Source: Candidatus Saccharimonadota bacterium
GTDB taxonomy: Bacteria > Patescibacteriota > Saccharimonadia > Saccharimonadales > Saccharimonadaceae
NCBI GenBank assembly: GCA_017531585.1
Contig: JAFXKT010000001.1
Coordinates: forward strand, 372,001-436,000
Reading direction: 5' to 3'
Length of the DNA stretch: 64,000 nucleotides
Under the pieces are notes generated by a model. That model made no database searches. It saw only the letters and a program-made list of their open reading frames with translations, and was not told the DNA's origin. Made by a program: the position numbers and the translations under genes. Of this stretch, positions 17,001 through 24,061 are shown piece by piece; within the stretch, counting starts at the first letter, position 1, and the number at the start of each line of letters is the position of its first letter.

Positions 17001-19430
17001 AATGTCGCCAGGGTTGGCGTCGGCATGGGCGGCCATGATGGAAGGGTAAAGCTGGCCAGTGCGCTCAATGCGAGCCACGGCGAGGAACCAGTTGGCGGTG
17101 AGGGTTTCATCTTTTTCGACGACAAATGGATTTTCGCTTAAGATTGAGCCGTCGGACTTGGTCCAGTTTTGGAGAGCATAGCGTTCACGGGTAGCTTCAT
17201 CGACGGTAAATGGTTCGCCTTTGCGAGCACTAAAATCTTGAACTTCGCTAGAATCGTGATAGGAGCCTTCGTTAGGATCGATTGTAATAGTATAGAAAAT
17301 GCTACTCCACCAGTTGATTGTGAGTTCTGTGTCTTCGGTAATAGTGATTTCGGAAATGTCCGAAGCTAGGGTTTCTGTGCCGCTCGTGGTTTGCTTAGTC
17401 CAGTCACGGATTTCGTGGTCGGCATATTCGGTATTTGTGAGGTTGATAGTATCGCCGTATTTGACGCGGTCAGTAAAGATTTCGGTGCTACCGTTAAATT
17501 TGCCACCGTTTGGATTAATTATGACATCAAATTCTTGGTCGTCGTATTGTGCGATGAGAGTGTAGTTTTTGATCATTTTGATGCTGTCTTGATCGTAATC
17601 CGTGTCTGGATCTGGGTTTTCCTCAGAGTTGTCTTTTAGGATCCAGTGTGCAAAAATACAGCCAGTTTTTGTAGGCTTTAATAAATCTGCAACTTCGTTC
17701 ATGCGGTAAGTATTGCTAAATGGCTCAGTGTGACCGTTGTAATCGCCGCCGTTCGGGTCGATAACGAGGGTGAATTTTATCTCTTTCCAGTTAGCAGTGA
17801 TGGTCGTGTCTTGATTTAAGGTGATTTTGTTGTCTTGAATTGGGTCGCCAGTAACTGTCCAGCCATCAAAACTATAAGTATCGCGAGTTGGGGTAGAAAT
17901 GTCGATGACGCTACCTTCTAAGCGAGTGTCAGTAATAATACTGCTTTGGCCATCATAAAAGCCGCCATTTGGATCGATAGTGAGGGTGTAGTTGATAGGC
18001 GTCCATTTTGCGGTGAGTGTAACGTTTTCTGTGACGGTGAACTTTTTATTCTCGTCAAGGCTGCCTACGCTCATGTCCCAGCCGTCAAAAGTATAGTGTT
18101 CGCGCGTTGCATCGCTCATGGTTACTTCATCATTGAACGGATGAGTTTCTGTGTATAAGCTCGAATGGCCGTTGTATGTGCCGCCGTTCGGGTCAATTGT
18201 CACTTCTGGGTCGGAATGCTTGTAATTTGCTACAAGCGTGACATTATCTAGCATTTCAATCGTGTCGCCAGTGAATGATGCGCCGGTTTGTTCGTTGGTC
18301 CAGCCAGTAAAATCGTGGTTGGTTTTGCTTGGAGTTTCGATTGTGGCGATTTCGTGTGGGCGGAAACTTTCTACATAATCTTCGCTTGAGCCTTTATACT
18401 CGCCGCCGTTTGGTTTGATAGTGAGAGTATAGGAGATTTCGTTCCACTTTGCCTTGATTAGAGTGTCGGCATGGATTTCGATATCGTTGTTTTCGTTGAG
18501 CTGGCCAGGATTGACTTCCCAATTATCGAACTCAAAATGTTCACGCGTGACATCGCCTACATGGTAGATTCCACCCTCGCGTAGGGTAGTGACAGTGTTT
18601 TTGCTAGTATTGTTATAGATACCGCCGTTCGGATTTACGGTAACCGTGTAAGTATTTACAAAGTGAACTTTGCCTAGGATTTGTAGATTCTTTTCGCCTT
18701 CGGCATTGGCACTGATGGACGAAAGTGTATAAATACCAAGGGAAGAGAAGGCTAAGGTTACAGCAAGAATGCGGATTCTTTTGTTTTTAGCCAATACAAA
18801 AACAAAAGCGCCTATACTTATTGCGGCAATAGTGCCGGTTTTTATGATAGCGCCTGTGTTTGTGTTTGGATTTTGATTTTCGTTGCTTGGTTCTTCCGGG
18901 GTTTCCGGTGTTGGTTCTGGGTCTGGAGTTGGATCCGGAGTCGGTTCTGGTGTTGGGGTAGGGTCTGGTTTTGGTTCTGGTCTTGGATCTGGATTGCTAA
19001 CGATATATTCGATGTTAAGATTGTAGTCTTCATCCACGGTTTGAGTTGTATTGTTGTTGGTTTTTACGAAAATAGAAAGATCTTTACTTTCGTTAGGTGC
19101 CAAAATGTCTCCTGTCGAGAGGCCTTCATAGGTATATTCGAGGAAATCGTATTCGGATTCATTGAGGGTAATGTTTGTAATCTCGAGCGGTCTGTTTTCG
19201 TCGTTAGTGACAGTGGTGCGGTATTCTAGACTTTGATTTTTGTCTAAGAAGGTAGCGTCAAAAACATAGCCTTCTTCTGGCGTATTTAGTTCGATAGAAC
19301 TTTGACTGTCGTAAATTGGCTCTAGCTCGCCGAGCTTAAGGGCTGAAGCGTCAATGTTTACAGCAAAAAGATTTGCCAAAAATGCAAAACAAAGACCAAA
19401 AAATATATTTTTTTTATTTCTCAAAAACAC
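11037..19430 (-). CDS. Giant surface protein: InlB B-repeats and beta-helix modules, 2797 aa
   Basis: Likely an exported adhesin or host-contact protein. Order: signal peptide (1-30); an ectodomain (31-146); a Pro/Thr/Asp/Glu-rich linker (147-190); NTG and a membrane helix ending in KNKR (about 191-218), resembling a C-terminal sorting signal; a second hydrophobic segment ending SISANAEG (about 219-245), resembling a signal peptide with an AxA cleavage site. Then come seven InlB-type repeats from residue 261 (for example YTLTIDPNGGFYDG, ending LTAKW), and about 1950 residues of repeated GGTISA-like strands typical of right-handed beta-helices, in about five modules. There is no C-terminal anchor. 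The start is GTG after AGAGAGAGATATT, the only reasonable choice. The frame is intact over 8.4 kb. Confidence 0.85.
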   Translation of the reverse strand: MFLRNKKNIFFGLCFAFLANLFAVNIDASALKLGELEPIYDSQSSIELNTPEEGYVFDATFLDKNQSLEYRTTVTNDENRPLEITNITLNESEYDFLEYTYEGLSTGDILAPNESKDLSIFVKTNNNTTQTVDEDYNLNIEYIVSNPDPRPEPKPDPTPTPEPTPDPTPDPEPTPETPEEPSNENQNPNTNTGAIIKTGTIAAISIGAFVFVLAKNKRIRILAVTLAFSSLGIYTLSSISANAEGEKNLQILGKVHFVNTYTVTVNPNGGIYNNTSKNTVTTLREGGIYHVGDVTREHFEFDNWEVNPGQLNENNDIEIHADTLIKAKWNEISYTLTIKPNGGEYKGSSEDYVESFRPHEIATIETPSKTNHDFTGWTNEQTGASFTGDTIEMLDNVTLVANYKHSDPEVTIDPNGGTYNGHSSLYTETHPFNDEVTMSDATREHYTFDGWDMSVGSLDENKKFTVTENVTLTAKWTPINYTLTIDPNGGFYDGQSSIITDTRLEGSVIDISTPTRDTYSFDGWTVTGDPIQDNKITLNQDTTITANWKEIKFTLVIDPNGGDYNGHTEPFSNTYRMNEVADLLKPTKTGCIFAHWILKDNSEENPDPDTDYDQDSIKMIKNYTLIAQYDDQEFDVIINPNGGKFNGSTEIFTDRVKYGDTINLTNTEYADHEIRDWTKQTTSGTETLASDISEITITEDTELTINWWSSIFYTITIDPNEGSYHDSSEVQDFSARKGEPFTVDEATRERYALQNWTKSDGSILSENPFVVEKDETLTANWFLAVARIERTGQLYPSIMAAHADANPGDIRHDVITLLVDTTEIVTNEKQVTLDLNYHTVTGYLTNTENADLTLINGEINNCNAADGGSQLCTATIRDEANPNGAAVINNGKLTMGINDYTSDGTVNISSDNIRLIGTDIGLLQNNEFYFYDGFIEGIVGLDGGYDGSPFYRNTFDDTVIYYFPLVTHNDIKDCQHVALENADRAVTKTTEHGDIYYYNLQDNINTSTKTGYTIYAIRDFDASYPITVAENTEIDFDLVGYVVSAGDDWAINGTLNITDSKADQGTGNLRASRTIVNNGDLNFTNAKASTLSANTLIDNRKNLTLENSTLSSEHGYVLEVNTEKTSLTMDENSYIRTDTNNITVINNKSTDFTIDGGNITAKTTAIKNEKDATLTIESGNISTTTTVKNSPNMDTITGAGSLIINGGTISAIASEQSTSSVHVINATSAKSITINSGEITASSVSSSAYGIYHGNSSSDDVINGGTISATAKSTAIAYNSSGNDNKINGGTFTATSTNSQAKAIEIGSGKLTITAGDITSNSNKYASYGISNNAKLYIIGDAQITAHSQNNIASGIYTGINGQNYITAGNIFGDTYGLQSDNNQPSYLGDNDFDDQNTSILKQAPIIEGGQYAVYKGNVSFYDGYLKGGVAAQLDGSVKQIPHDAEQIYETIDGKECSWLAHNENYLSVDGVEFNSFTTAYEAAKSSPNTPKTITVIADHATAALLPVIESDQDITLDLNNHSLQFTQTLQNNGKLTITDTSTEGQGSIKNINAAPTKTFLNYGVLTQNGGVIKSTSTAIQSTHNYSTYRDDTKVILNAGKILVEDDESSSSLYAISCNTSQVKLNLGHQILINQTKGTVYGIVSCTTEMNGGNITVNSTSSSATQTIRYGTLTINSGAINVTNTSTTGSNTVYGTYVTTLTMNGGSITVDSQNLRAIGADFTSGYKINMNGGSISAHSVNKDAIGVYTGHSSSIGTLNMTGGTITAHSDNATATGADLGHANITGGTISGDNYGINGNTNSNIITLGEDDGTISNGPNATPTIIGGQYGILNGYVNFYDGVLKSATPYSTETIKAIPDGAIFHNETIDGTPNCWLEYGEPYLRVNGQEFTSLSGAYDAAASGDTIEVIADYVTQADLPINPKDKTITIDLAGHHLSYYQTLENQGSMTITDSVGGGILENVNPAKTDTITNNANSTLIITGGTITSSQRTINNKGTMEVVSGTISAISESNNGATAINNTGTLTVSPTGNTTPTILAKISTTSYSATAIYGGTVFVNNGTISTEGESTVYTIDGATTTVTGGNITAAAKTNSSYAIYTRDRKAIIEGGNITATNISGPSYAVAVGTSTATISGGTVSATSTNREAYGVNTSRGSNRGDITMTGGTVNAESANNIGYAVYTGNGQITGGKIHGGTYGLYALDATIGDDTDSTLSITTPEIIGDTYAVYQGSINFYDGVLKGQLGTDSGAYFDRNIKQIATGTAIHIDSETIDGTEYEVKYLEQAHNVARIGSTEYTSIFNAVEAAQDNDTIYLLEDNYVFDKIVIGETKNLTIDLDGHTIITGNQITNNGKLTLTNGNLETETQISYHESNYFLVNTPIKNSTVTPDLTLDNVEIHAKYVIDNGNACNLTVKNSKLYSDFDESNSNKTIHGEGTIIIEDSQIYNSAATVIELSNANFTLKNSLIAQQTDTTYTTVQLTNTNYSIDNSTIDGEYSYALRVINASSVGEIKNHSHIKGKLHNYGQLTVTDSEITQESPYEGSIIINYPNSKLSLTNTNIHRTGSNGGRYCSSDNVNVVGGKSILQSQGELIMKDVTMSNSYEGNNTCANNYIGSSGTATIDGLTVTNDDSAANSSARTSYGIVNTGTMTLDNANITLTRATSYGIYTNGGTLDMNNTTIDVRGKTTYGLYIENGDLTMGVPEPVDSPNYGTGDADVSTTTPSITAIGTNSGIGVYKNLGRFKYYDGIITGSTSAIPRDKISSDVEHLYEPTFHTDENGYDVCILTWMREQPSQPTDGGQ

Positions 19431-19528
19431 AATATCTCTCTCTTACTTATCTATCATAGTTCAAAATGCTAATGCTTTTCAAGGCTTGATTTTTTGTGAA
19501 CATTTGAAAAATGAATTAAACAGAGAAG

Positions 19529-19551
19529 AAAAAACGAGCCACTAGTGCTCG
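19529..19551 (-). terminator. Terminator overlapping the end of the 247-aa membrane protein gene
   Basis: On the minus strand CGAGC-ACTAGTG-GCTCG is followed by TTTTTT. The upstream arm includes the last codons and the TAG stop of the gene. Confidence 0.75.
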
Positions 19552-20285
19552 ATTTTTTCTATGTAGAATTTGTTGTCTTTGGTTTTGTAGGTGACTTTTA
19601 GGCTTGATTTGGGTTCGGTGATTTTCTCGGCGCATTCTTTCGTGATGGCTTTTTGGGCAGACGCGATATTGCTTTTTGCATTTAGGTAGGCCATCAGGTC
19701 TGTGGTTTTGTCTGATTCTGATTCGGAGAGGCAGTTTAGCATATCGTAGGGCGATTCGATGATGTAGCGATCGTATTTTACGATGTATGAGCCGTGCTTC
19801 TTCTTAATCTCGCTTGGAGAGTAATAGTTTAGGGAGATTACTGCACGCTCTTTTTTGCTAGGGTCGCGGTAGCTGAGGTGGATTTTGTCGTCTTCGTAGC
19901 TCGCAGAAGTGCCTTTTTGACTCAGGAGTTCGTTTTGAAGATTAAACTCTAAATCGTTTAGATTAATCTCGTAGTTGAAGTTTTCCTGAATGAAAGTCTT
20001 TAGGTTTTCTGGCTCGATTTCGTCTTGCGATCTCTCGAAATGAAAGTAATCTACTGCGAGGGCAATGTACTGTTGCTCGGTAGTAGGCTGTTCTTCGCGG
20101 TCTTCTATAGTTTCAAAGTTATCTAGATAATTTATCAATGGCTTCGAGTGCTCTTCGATGGCGATTTTTTCGGCATCGGTGAGTTTGCGGCTATTTATAA
20201 AAAGAAGAATTAGCAAGCTAAGCAAAATAGAGAATGCAAAAATAATAATCAATGCAATTGGTTTACGCTTACGGATATTTTTCAT
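19542..20285 (-). CDS. Single-pass membrane protein of unknown function, 247 aa
   Basis: A basic N-terminus (KNIRKRK) is followed by one membrane helix (residues 10-31) and about 215 hydrophilic residues rich in Glu, Lys and Asn, probably outside the cell. No family recognised. Two distant cysteines (CLSES and KECAEK) could form a disulfide. The promoter is leaderless-type: TATAAT (20293-20298) ends seven bases before ATG. It lies just upstream of, and on the same strand as, the giant surface protein; a link is possible but unproven. Confidence 0.7.
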   Translation of the reverse strand: MKNIRKRKPIALIIIFAFSILLSLLILLFINSRKLTDAEKIAIEEHSKPLINYLDNFETIEDREEQPTTEQQYIALAVDYFHFERSQDEIEPENLKTFIQENFNYEINLNDLEFNLQNELLSQKGTSASYEDDKIHLSYRDPSKKERAVISLNYYSPSEIKKKHGSYIVKYDRYIIESPYDMLNCLSESESDKTTDLMAYLNAKSNIASAQKAITKECAEKITEPKSSLKVTYKTKDNKFYIEKIEH

Positions 20286-20363
20286 AAAGATTATTATACC
20301 ATTCGTTTATGACGGATTATCCATTGATGTAATAAGTGGTAGTTCGTGATAGAATAGTTGCAT

Positions 20364-20438
20364 GGGCCTGTCGTTTAACGGATAGGACATATCCCCTCTA
20401 AGGATACAATGCTGGTTCGATTCCAGCCGGGCCTACCA
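20364..20438 (+). tRNA. tRNA-Arg (anticodon TCT), with C at position 33
   Basis: A 75-base cloverleaf: acceptor GGGCCTG/CGGGCCT, anticodon arm TATCC-CCTCTAA-GGATA (anticodon TCT), T arm GCTGG-TTCGATT-CCAGC and an encoded CCA. In this register position 33 is C, where nearly all elongator tRNAs have U. The five anticodon-stem pairs are all Watson-Crick, so the register is secure. Confidence 0.9.
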
Positions 20439-20541
20439 TTCGAGTTAAAATCACGTATCTTGGCAGTTTTTCTCGTTCGCTCTGTCAATAACAGCGCTTC
20501 ACTCGAAGAAACTACCAATCTACGCGATTTTATCCTCGAAT
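20438..20541. repeat. tRNA-linked long palindrome, copy 1
   Basis: The element begins at the final A of the tRNA-Arg(TCT) CCA end. Arms run ATTCGAG-TTAAAATC...TTTTTCTCG on the left and the near-complement ending TATCCTCGAAT on the right, about 38 paired positions. The top is CGCTCTGTCAATAACAGCG with an apical CTGT/ACAG pair. Copy 2 follows tRNA-Arg(CCT) at 37953 with compensatory changes. Confidence 0.8.
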
Positions 20542-20549
20542 ATATAGTT

Positions 20550-20626
20550 GCACCCGTAGCTCAGTGGATTAGAGCACTTGTCTTCGGAACAAGGTGTCAC
20601 AGGTTCGAGTCCTGTCGGGTGTACCA
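20550..20626 (+). tRNA. tRNA-Arg (anticodon TCG)
   Basis: Cloverleaf with acceptor GCACCCG/CGGGTGT, anticodon arm CTTGT-CTTCGGA-ACAAG (TCG), T arm ACAGG-TTCGAGT-CCTGT and encoded CCA. It is separated from tRNA-Arg(TCT) only by the palindromic element. Confidence 0.95.
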
Positions 20627-20917
20627 GTAGTGTTTTAAATATAAAATACAGGAACCAGTCACGTTCCTGATTTTTATATTTAAAACACGGATGGGAACCC
20701 GAAGAGCGTAGCGAGATTTGCGTAGCAAATCCAGGATTTGAACCGTTAGGTTCGTCAATGCTCGGCGAAGCGACGGCGCATTGTTTATGTCCTGTCGGGT
20801 GTACCAGTTTTAGTTTTAGATACTAAAAAATAGGAACCAGTCACGTTCCTATTTTTTAGCATCTAAAACGTTCTTTGCCCAGCGAAGCGACGGCGCATTG
20901 TTTATTTTCTGTCGGGT
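20627..20917. repeat. Tandem hairpin units with relics of the tRNA-Arg(TCG) 3' end
   Basis: Two long hairpins (20630-20688 and 20813-20869) share the identical tip GGAACCAGTCACGTTCC but have different, self-complementary lower stems. Each is followed by GCGAAGCGACGGCGCATTG and then a copy of the tRNA 3' end: GTCCTGTCGGGTGTACCAG at 20789-20807 (19 of 19 identical to the tRNA) and a shortened CTGTCGGGT at 20909-20917. Near 20731-20742 GGATTTGAACCG resembles an inverted T arm. The first hairpin may also terminate the tRNA transcript. No coding potential seen. Confidence 0.75.
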
Positions 20918-21882
20918 TAGTTAGTTTTCTTTGGATTTATATACTGGTTTTTGATGTTTGGTTTGCGTTTGTAAATGATATTCTTCGTCATATCGATACG
21001 GGTTGTAAAGATAGGGAAGGCTTTGTTTAGGAATTTTACCGAGCTGTTATCGTGAATGGTCGTGACTGCGCCGCAGATAATATTCTTATCGTTGGCATTT
21101 TTGAGTGAGCTTCTGGCGCGTTTTGGGAAGAGGGCTTTGCCTGGTGCGACAAGACCTTTATCGCTGCGCCAAAAATCTTGAAGAACTGGTGGAACGGCGC
21201 CATTGTGCATGTGTCCAGAAATCGTAAGATCAAAATCTTTGAATGCTTCCAGAATGTCTTCGTCCTGCATATATACAGGGGAGTGAACAAGTGCGATTCT
21301 AGCTTTCTTGACGGGTAGTTTATGCAATTCTTCTTGAGTTAGGCTATTTATGTCGCGTAATAATACTGCTTTGCTTTCGTTTCCTGGGTGAAAAACACTA
21401 GTTTTCTTATCGTCTGTATCCATTTGATAATAGTCCGTGCTTGCGGTGAATCCGTAAATATATACTCTATCGTCCTCAAAAGCGGCATTGTTTAATATAT
21501 GAACATTCTCGATAGGATGGATTGTATTAATAAGCTGAGACGGAAATTGGGTTAGCCAACCTTTGTGATTCTTTGGTGGAAGGCGGTAGAAATCGTGATT
21601 GCCGAGACTAATAATCGTTGGAGCGACTCTTCCAAGCTGTTCAAGCCAGCCGCAAAGACGAGCCATATTTGCAGAATTGTCGATATCGTCCTGAAAATCT
21701 AATAAGTCGCCAGGAATAAGAATGTAATCTGGTTTTTGGCGTTTTGCTTCGGCCGCGCAAAGCTGCAAACGCTCTTCTGGCGTGGCAGCAGAATAGTGAA
21801 TATCGCTAAGAATAAAGAAGCTGAGCGGATTTTTAATGCGCTCATTGTAGAGGCGATAACTGGTTTGGTAAAAGAGTTTCAT
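20917..21882 (-). CDS. Calcineurin-like metallophosphoesterase
   Basis: Two-metal phosphoesterase of 321 residues. Metal-binding motifs appear in order: SDIHYS (about 26), GDLLDF (about 58), GNHDFY (about 93), a conserved His in VHSPVY and GHMHNG (about 228). The N-terminal position of the first motif after about 24 residues resembles YkuE/Cpda-type enzymes, but there is no clear signal peptide. Substrate unknown; lipid-linked or nucleotide phosphoesters are possible. The promoter is leaderless-type: TAAAAT (21890-21895) ends seven bases before ATG. The stop codon overlaps the last tRNA-end relic. Confidence 0.85.
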   Translation of the reverse strand: MKLFYQTSYRLYNERIKNPLSFFILSDIHYSAATPEERLQLCAAEAKRQKPDYILIPGDLLDFQDDIDNSANMARLCGWLEQLGRVAPTIISLGNHDFYRLPPKNHKGWLTQFPSQLINTIHPIENVHILNNAAFEDDRVYIYGFTASTDYYQMDTDDKKTSVFHPGNESKAVLLRDINSLTQEELHKLPVKKARIALVHSPVYMQDEDILEAFKDFDLTISGHMHNGAVPPVLQDFWRSDKGLVAPGKALFPKRARSSLKNANDKNIICGAVTTIHDNSSVKFLNKAFPIFTTRIDMTKNIIYKRKPNIKNQYINPKKTN

Positions 21883-22002
21883 TAAGTTAATTTTAGCATG
21901 ATAAAATCGTCTTTTTGATTTGCGCTTATAGATAAAATGCTTTATCCTTAAAGAGTATTATTGATTAAAATTTCAGTGCATCGAGGAGGAAAAGAAGGCG
22001 CC

Positions 22003-23595
22003 ATGAAAAACAAAACTAAGTATATCTTTGTAACTGGTGGAGTTATCTCAGGCGTCGGTAAAGGCATTATGGCCGCAAGTATCGGCGCTATTTTAAAGGC
22101 CAAGGGTCTTAAGGTGTCGATGCAGAAATGTGATCCTTATTTTAACGTCGATGCAGGTCTTCTAAATCCACGCGAGCATGGCGAATGTTACGTTACGCAG
22201 GATGGCGCCGAGACAGATTTGGATCTTGGTCACTATGAACGCTTCCTAGACGAAGAAATGACCGGTGATTCTATCTGGACCTCTGGTAAGCTTTACAAGA
22301 CTCTTATTGATGCTGAGCGCTCTGGTAAATTTGGCGGCAAAACCGTTCAGCTCGTTCCTCATGTCACTAGCTTGATTCAGAAGACTTTCATTGATAACAC
22401 TGAGCATTTTGATTCCGATGTTCATATCGTAGAGATCGGCGGCACCGTTGGCGATATTGAGGGTTTGCATTTTATCGAAGCAATCCGTGAATTCTCGACA
22501 AAGGTCGGCCGCGAGAATTGTCTCTATGTCCACGTTTGCTTCGTGCCTTGGCTTGCAACTTCTCAGGAGTTTAAGACAAAACCAGCTCAGAACTCGCTTC
22601 GCGATCTTCGCGAATTTGGTATTGTGCCGGATATGGTAGTTGCTCGTATGGATGTTAGCGAGACGCCTGATGCTCCGCATATCGCGGCAAAGCTAGCCAC
22701 TTTCTGCGGCGTTAGTGAAGATGCCGTAGTTCTAATGCCAGATGCAAAGAGCGTTTACGAAGTTCCTCTAAATGCTGTTCGTGGTGGCGTGCTTGCTCCA
22801 CTAGAACGCTTTATCGATCATGGTGAGCCAGATATGAGCAAGTGGGAAAAGCTCGTCGCGGCTATTGAATCCGATCCAAAAGAAGAGGTAAAGATTGGTC
22901 TTGTCGCAAAGTATGTAGACAATACCGATACTTATCTATCTGTTACTGAGGCTCTAAAGGCTGCTGCTTGGAAGGTTGGCGTAAAGCTAAAGACTGTTTG
23001 GATTAATGCTGAGGAAGCAAAAGAATCCGACTTTGAAGCTGTTGATGGTATTGTTGTTCCTGGTGGCTTCGGTGTCCGTGGTGTAGAGGGCAAGATTGCT
23101 GCAGCTACGTATTGTTTGAAGAATAATAAGCCATATCTTGGTTTGTGCCTTGGCATGCAGTGTGCTGTTATTGCGGCTGCTCGTATTGGTGGTATCAAGA
23201 AGGCAAATTCTGAAGAGTTCGGTGCTGAAGAAGGCGAAAATGTTGTCTATATCATGGAAGGTCAAGAGGGTAAGGAAAGTACTGGCGGCACAATGCGCCT
23301 AGGTAACTATCCTGCCAAGCTCGTTAAGGGCTCAAAGATGGCAGAGATTTATGGTGCAACTGATGTTGTAGAGCGTCATCGCCATCGTTATGAAGTGAAT
23401 CAGGCTTTCATTAAGGAGATTGAAAAAGGTGGTTTGAAGATTTCTGGTACAAGCCCAGACGGTTCTTTGGTAGAGTTTATTGAAGCTCCAAAATGCGACT
23501 ACTTTGTAGCAACTCAGGGTCATCCAGAATATAGAAGCAGGCCATATCGTGCTCATCCGCTATTCGAGGGTTTGATCAAGGCTGCAAAGAAATAA
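22003..23595 (+). CDS. pyrG: CTP synthase
   Basis: Makes CTP from UTP with glutamine and ATP. 530 residues with both domains: amidoligase (VTGGVISGVGKG at residue 8 as P-loop; FVPWLATSQEFKTKPAQ) and class I glutamine amidotransferase (PYLGLCLGMQ with the nucleophile Cys; GHPEYRSRP with the His-x-Glu pair). The ATG at 22003 is chosen over an upstream in-frame TTG because MKNKTKYIFVTGG is the usual N-terminus and GAGGAGG lies upstream. De novo pyrimidine genes are absent from the window, so UTP is probably salvaged. Confidence 0.97.
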   Translation: MKNKTKYIFVTGGVISGVGKGIMAASIGAILKAKGLKVSMQKCDPYFNVDAGLLNPREHGECYVTQDGAETDLDLGHYERFLDEEMTGDSIWTSGKLYKTLIDAERSGKFGGKTVQLVPHVTSLIQKTFIDNTEHFDSDVHIVEIGGTVGDIEGLHFIEAIREFSTKVGRENCLYVHVCFVPWLATSQEFKTKPAQNSLRDLREFGIVPDMVVARMDVSETPDAPHIAAKLATFCGVSEDAVVLMPDAKSVYEVPLNAVRGGVLAPLERFIDHGEPDMSKWEKLVAAIESDPKEEVKIGLVAKYVDNTDTYLSVTEALKAAAWKVGVKLKTVWINAEEAKESDFEAVDGIVVPGGFGVRGVEGKIAAATYCLKNNKPYLGLCLGMQCAVIAAARIGGIKKANSEEFGAEEGENVVYIMEGQEGKESTGGTMRLGNYPAKLVKGSKMAEIYGATDVVERHRHRYEVNQAFIKEIEKGGLKISGTSPDGSLVEFIEAPKCDYFVATQGHPEYRSRPYRAHPLFEGLIKAAKK

Positions 23596-23603
23596 GACTA
23601 ATA

Positions 23604-23629
23604 AATACCGCCTATCTGGGCGGTATTTT
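23604..23629 (+). terminator. Terminator after pyrG
   Basis: AATACCGCC-tatct-GGGCGGTATT followed by a short T run, eight bases past the stop. Confidence 0.85.
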
Positions 23630-23636
23630 GTTGGGT

Positions 23637-23817
23637 AAAAAAGTGGGCAGTCCGTTTGGGCTGCCCGATAGATGGTAGAACGTTGCCGCCTGAGGCGGAA
23701 GAGAGAAGTCGCCTCAGGCAACAATGATTGGAGAATGGCGGATGATCCGCCGTGTATGTTCCCAATGGCAAAGGAACAAATTCGTTTGCGTGGTAATGGG
23801 TAACCGTGCAAACGTTC
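23637..23817 (-). ncRNA. Candidate structured small RNA, about 181 nt
   Basis: On the minus strand a full promoter is followed by four successive hairpins: CGTTTGC/GCAAACG, GTTCC/GGGAAC, GGCGG-atcat-CCGCC, and a long one with TGAGGCG/CGCCTCA extended by TTGCC/GGCAA. It ends in a terminator, GGGCAG-cccaaacgga-CTGCCC, with a TTTTTT run. A reading frame starting at the ATG next to the -10 box has no ribosome binding site and would start upstream of the predicted RNA 5' end, so I favour RNA. It does not match 6S, SRP, tmRNA or RNase P signatures that I know. Confidence 0.6.
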
Positions 23818-23822
23818 GCCAT

Positions 23823-23851
23823 ATTATATCAGAAAAATGAGATTATTGCAA
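23823..23851 (-). promoter_or_regulatory. Promoter of the 181-nt candidate RNA
   Basis: TTGCAA (23846-23851), 17-base spacer, TATAAT (23823-23828) on the minus strand. Predicted start near 23817. Confidence 0.7.
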
Positions 23852-23867
23852 GACGAAAGCAGGAGAT

Positions 23868-23986
23868 AAAAAAATGGACGGCAGATTCGCCGTCCTCAAA
23901 ACAAAACAAAAGAACATGTCTAGAACAAAAGAAAGGAGACAACGTCGCCAAATGTCTAGAAATGTAGACACCCGTGAACAGGCGAC
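23868..23986 (-). ncRNA. Candidate trans-acting small RNA, about 119 nt
   Basis: The minus strand gives a 5' hairpin (GTCGCC...GGCGAC with inner TGTCTA/TAGACA), a CU-rich unpaired stretch containing GTCTCCTTTC, and a terminator GGACGGC-gaatct-GCCGTCC with a seven-T run. This is the standard layout of a trans-acting small RNA, and the CTCCTTTC core is complementary to ribosome binding sites. No open reading frame with a ribosome binding site is present. Confidence 0.55.
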
Positions 23987-23992
23987 AATAAA

Positions 23993-24021
23993 TTTATATC
24001 ATAAGTTTGATAATTTTGCAA
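23993..24021 (-). promoter_or_regulatory. Promoter of the 119-nt candidate RNA
   Basis: TTGCAA (24016-24021), 17-base spacer, TATAAA (23993-23998) on the minus strand. The same -35 hexamer and spacing occur at the 181-nt RNA promoter. It is divergent from argS. Confidence 0.6.
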
Positions 24022-24061
24022 ATGATGGTCTTATCTAGAACAGATATGATAAAATTATTTT

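Noticed and set aside
23598-23822. A 74-codon frame on the minus strand after pyrG
   Set aside because: Its ATG lies directly at the -10 box, upstream of the predicted RNA start, and it runs through a terminator. The hairpin series fits an RNA better.
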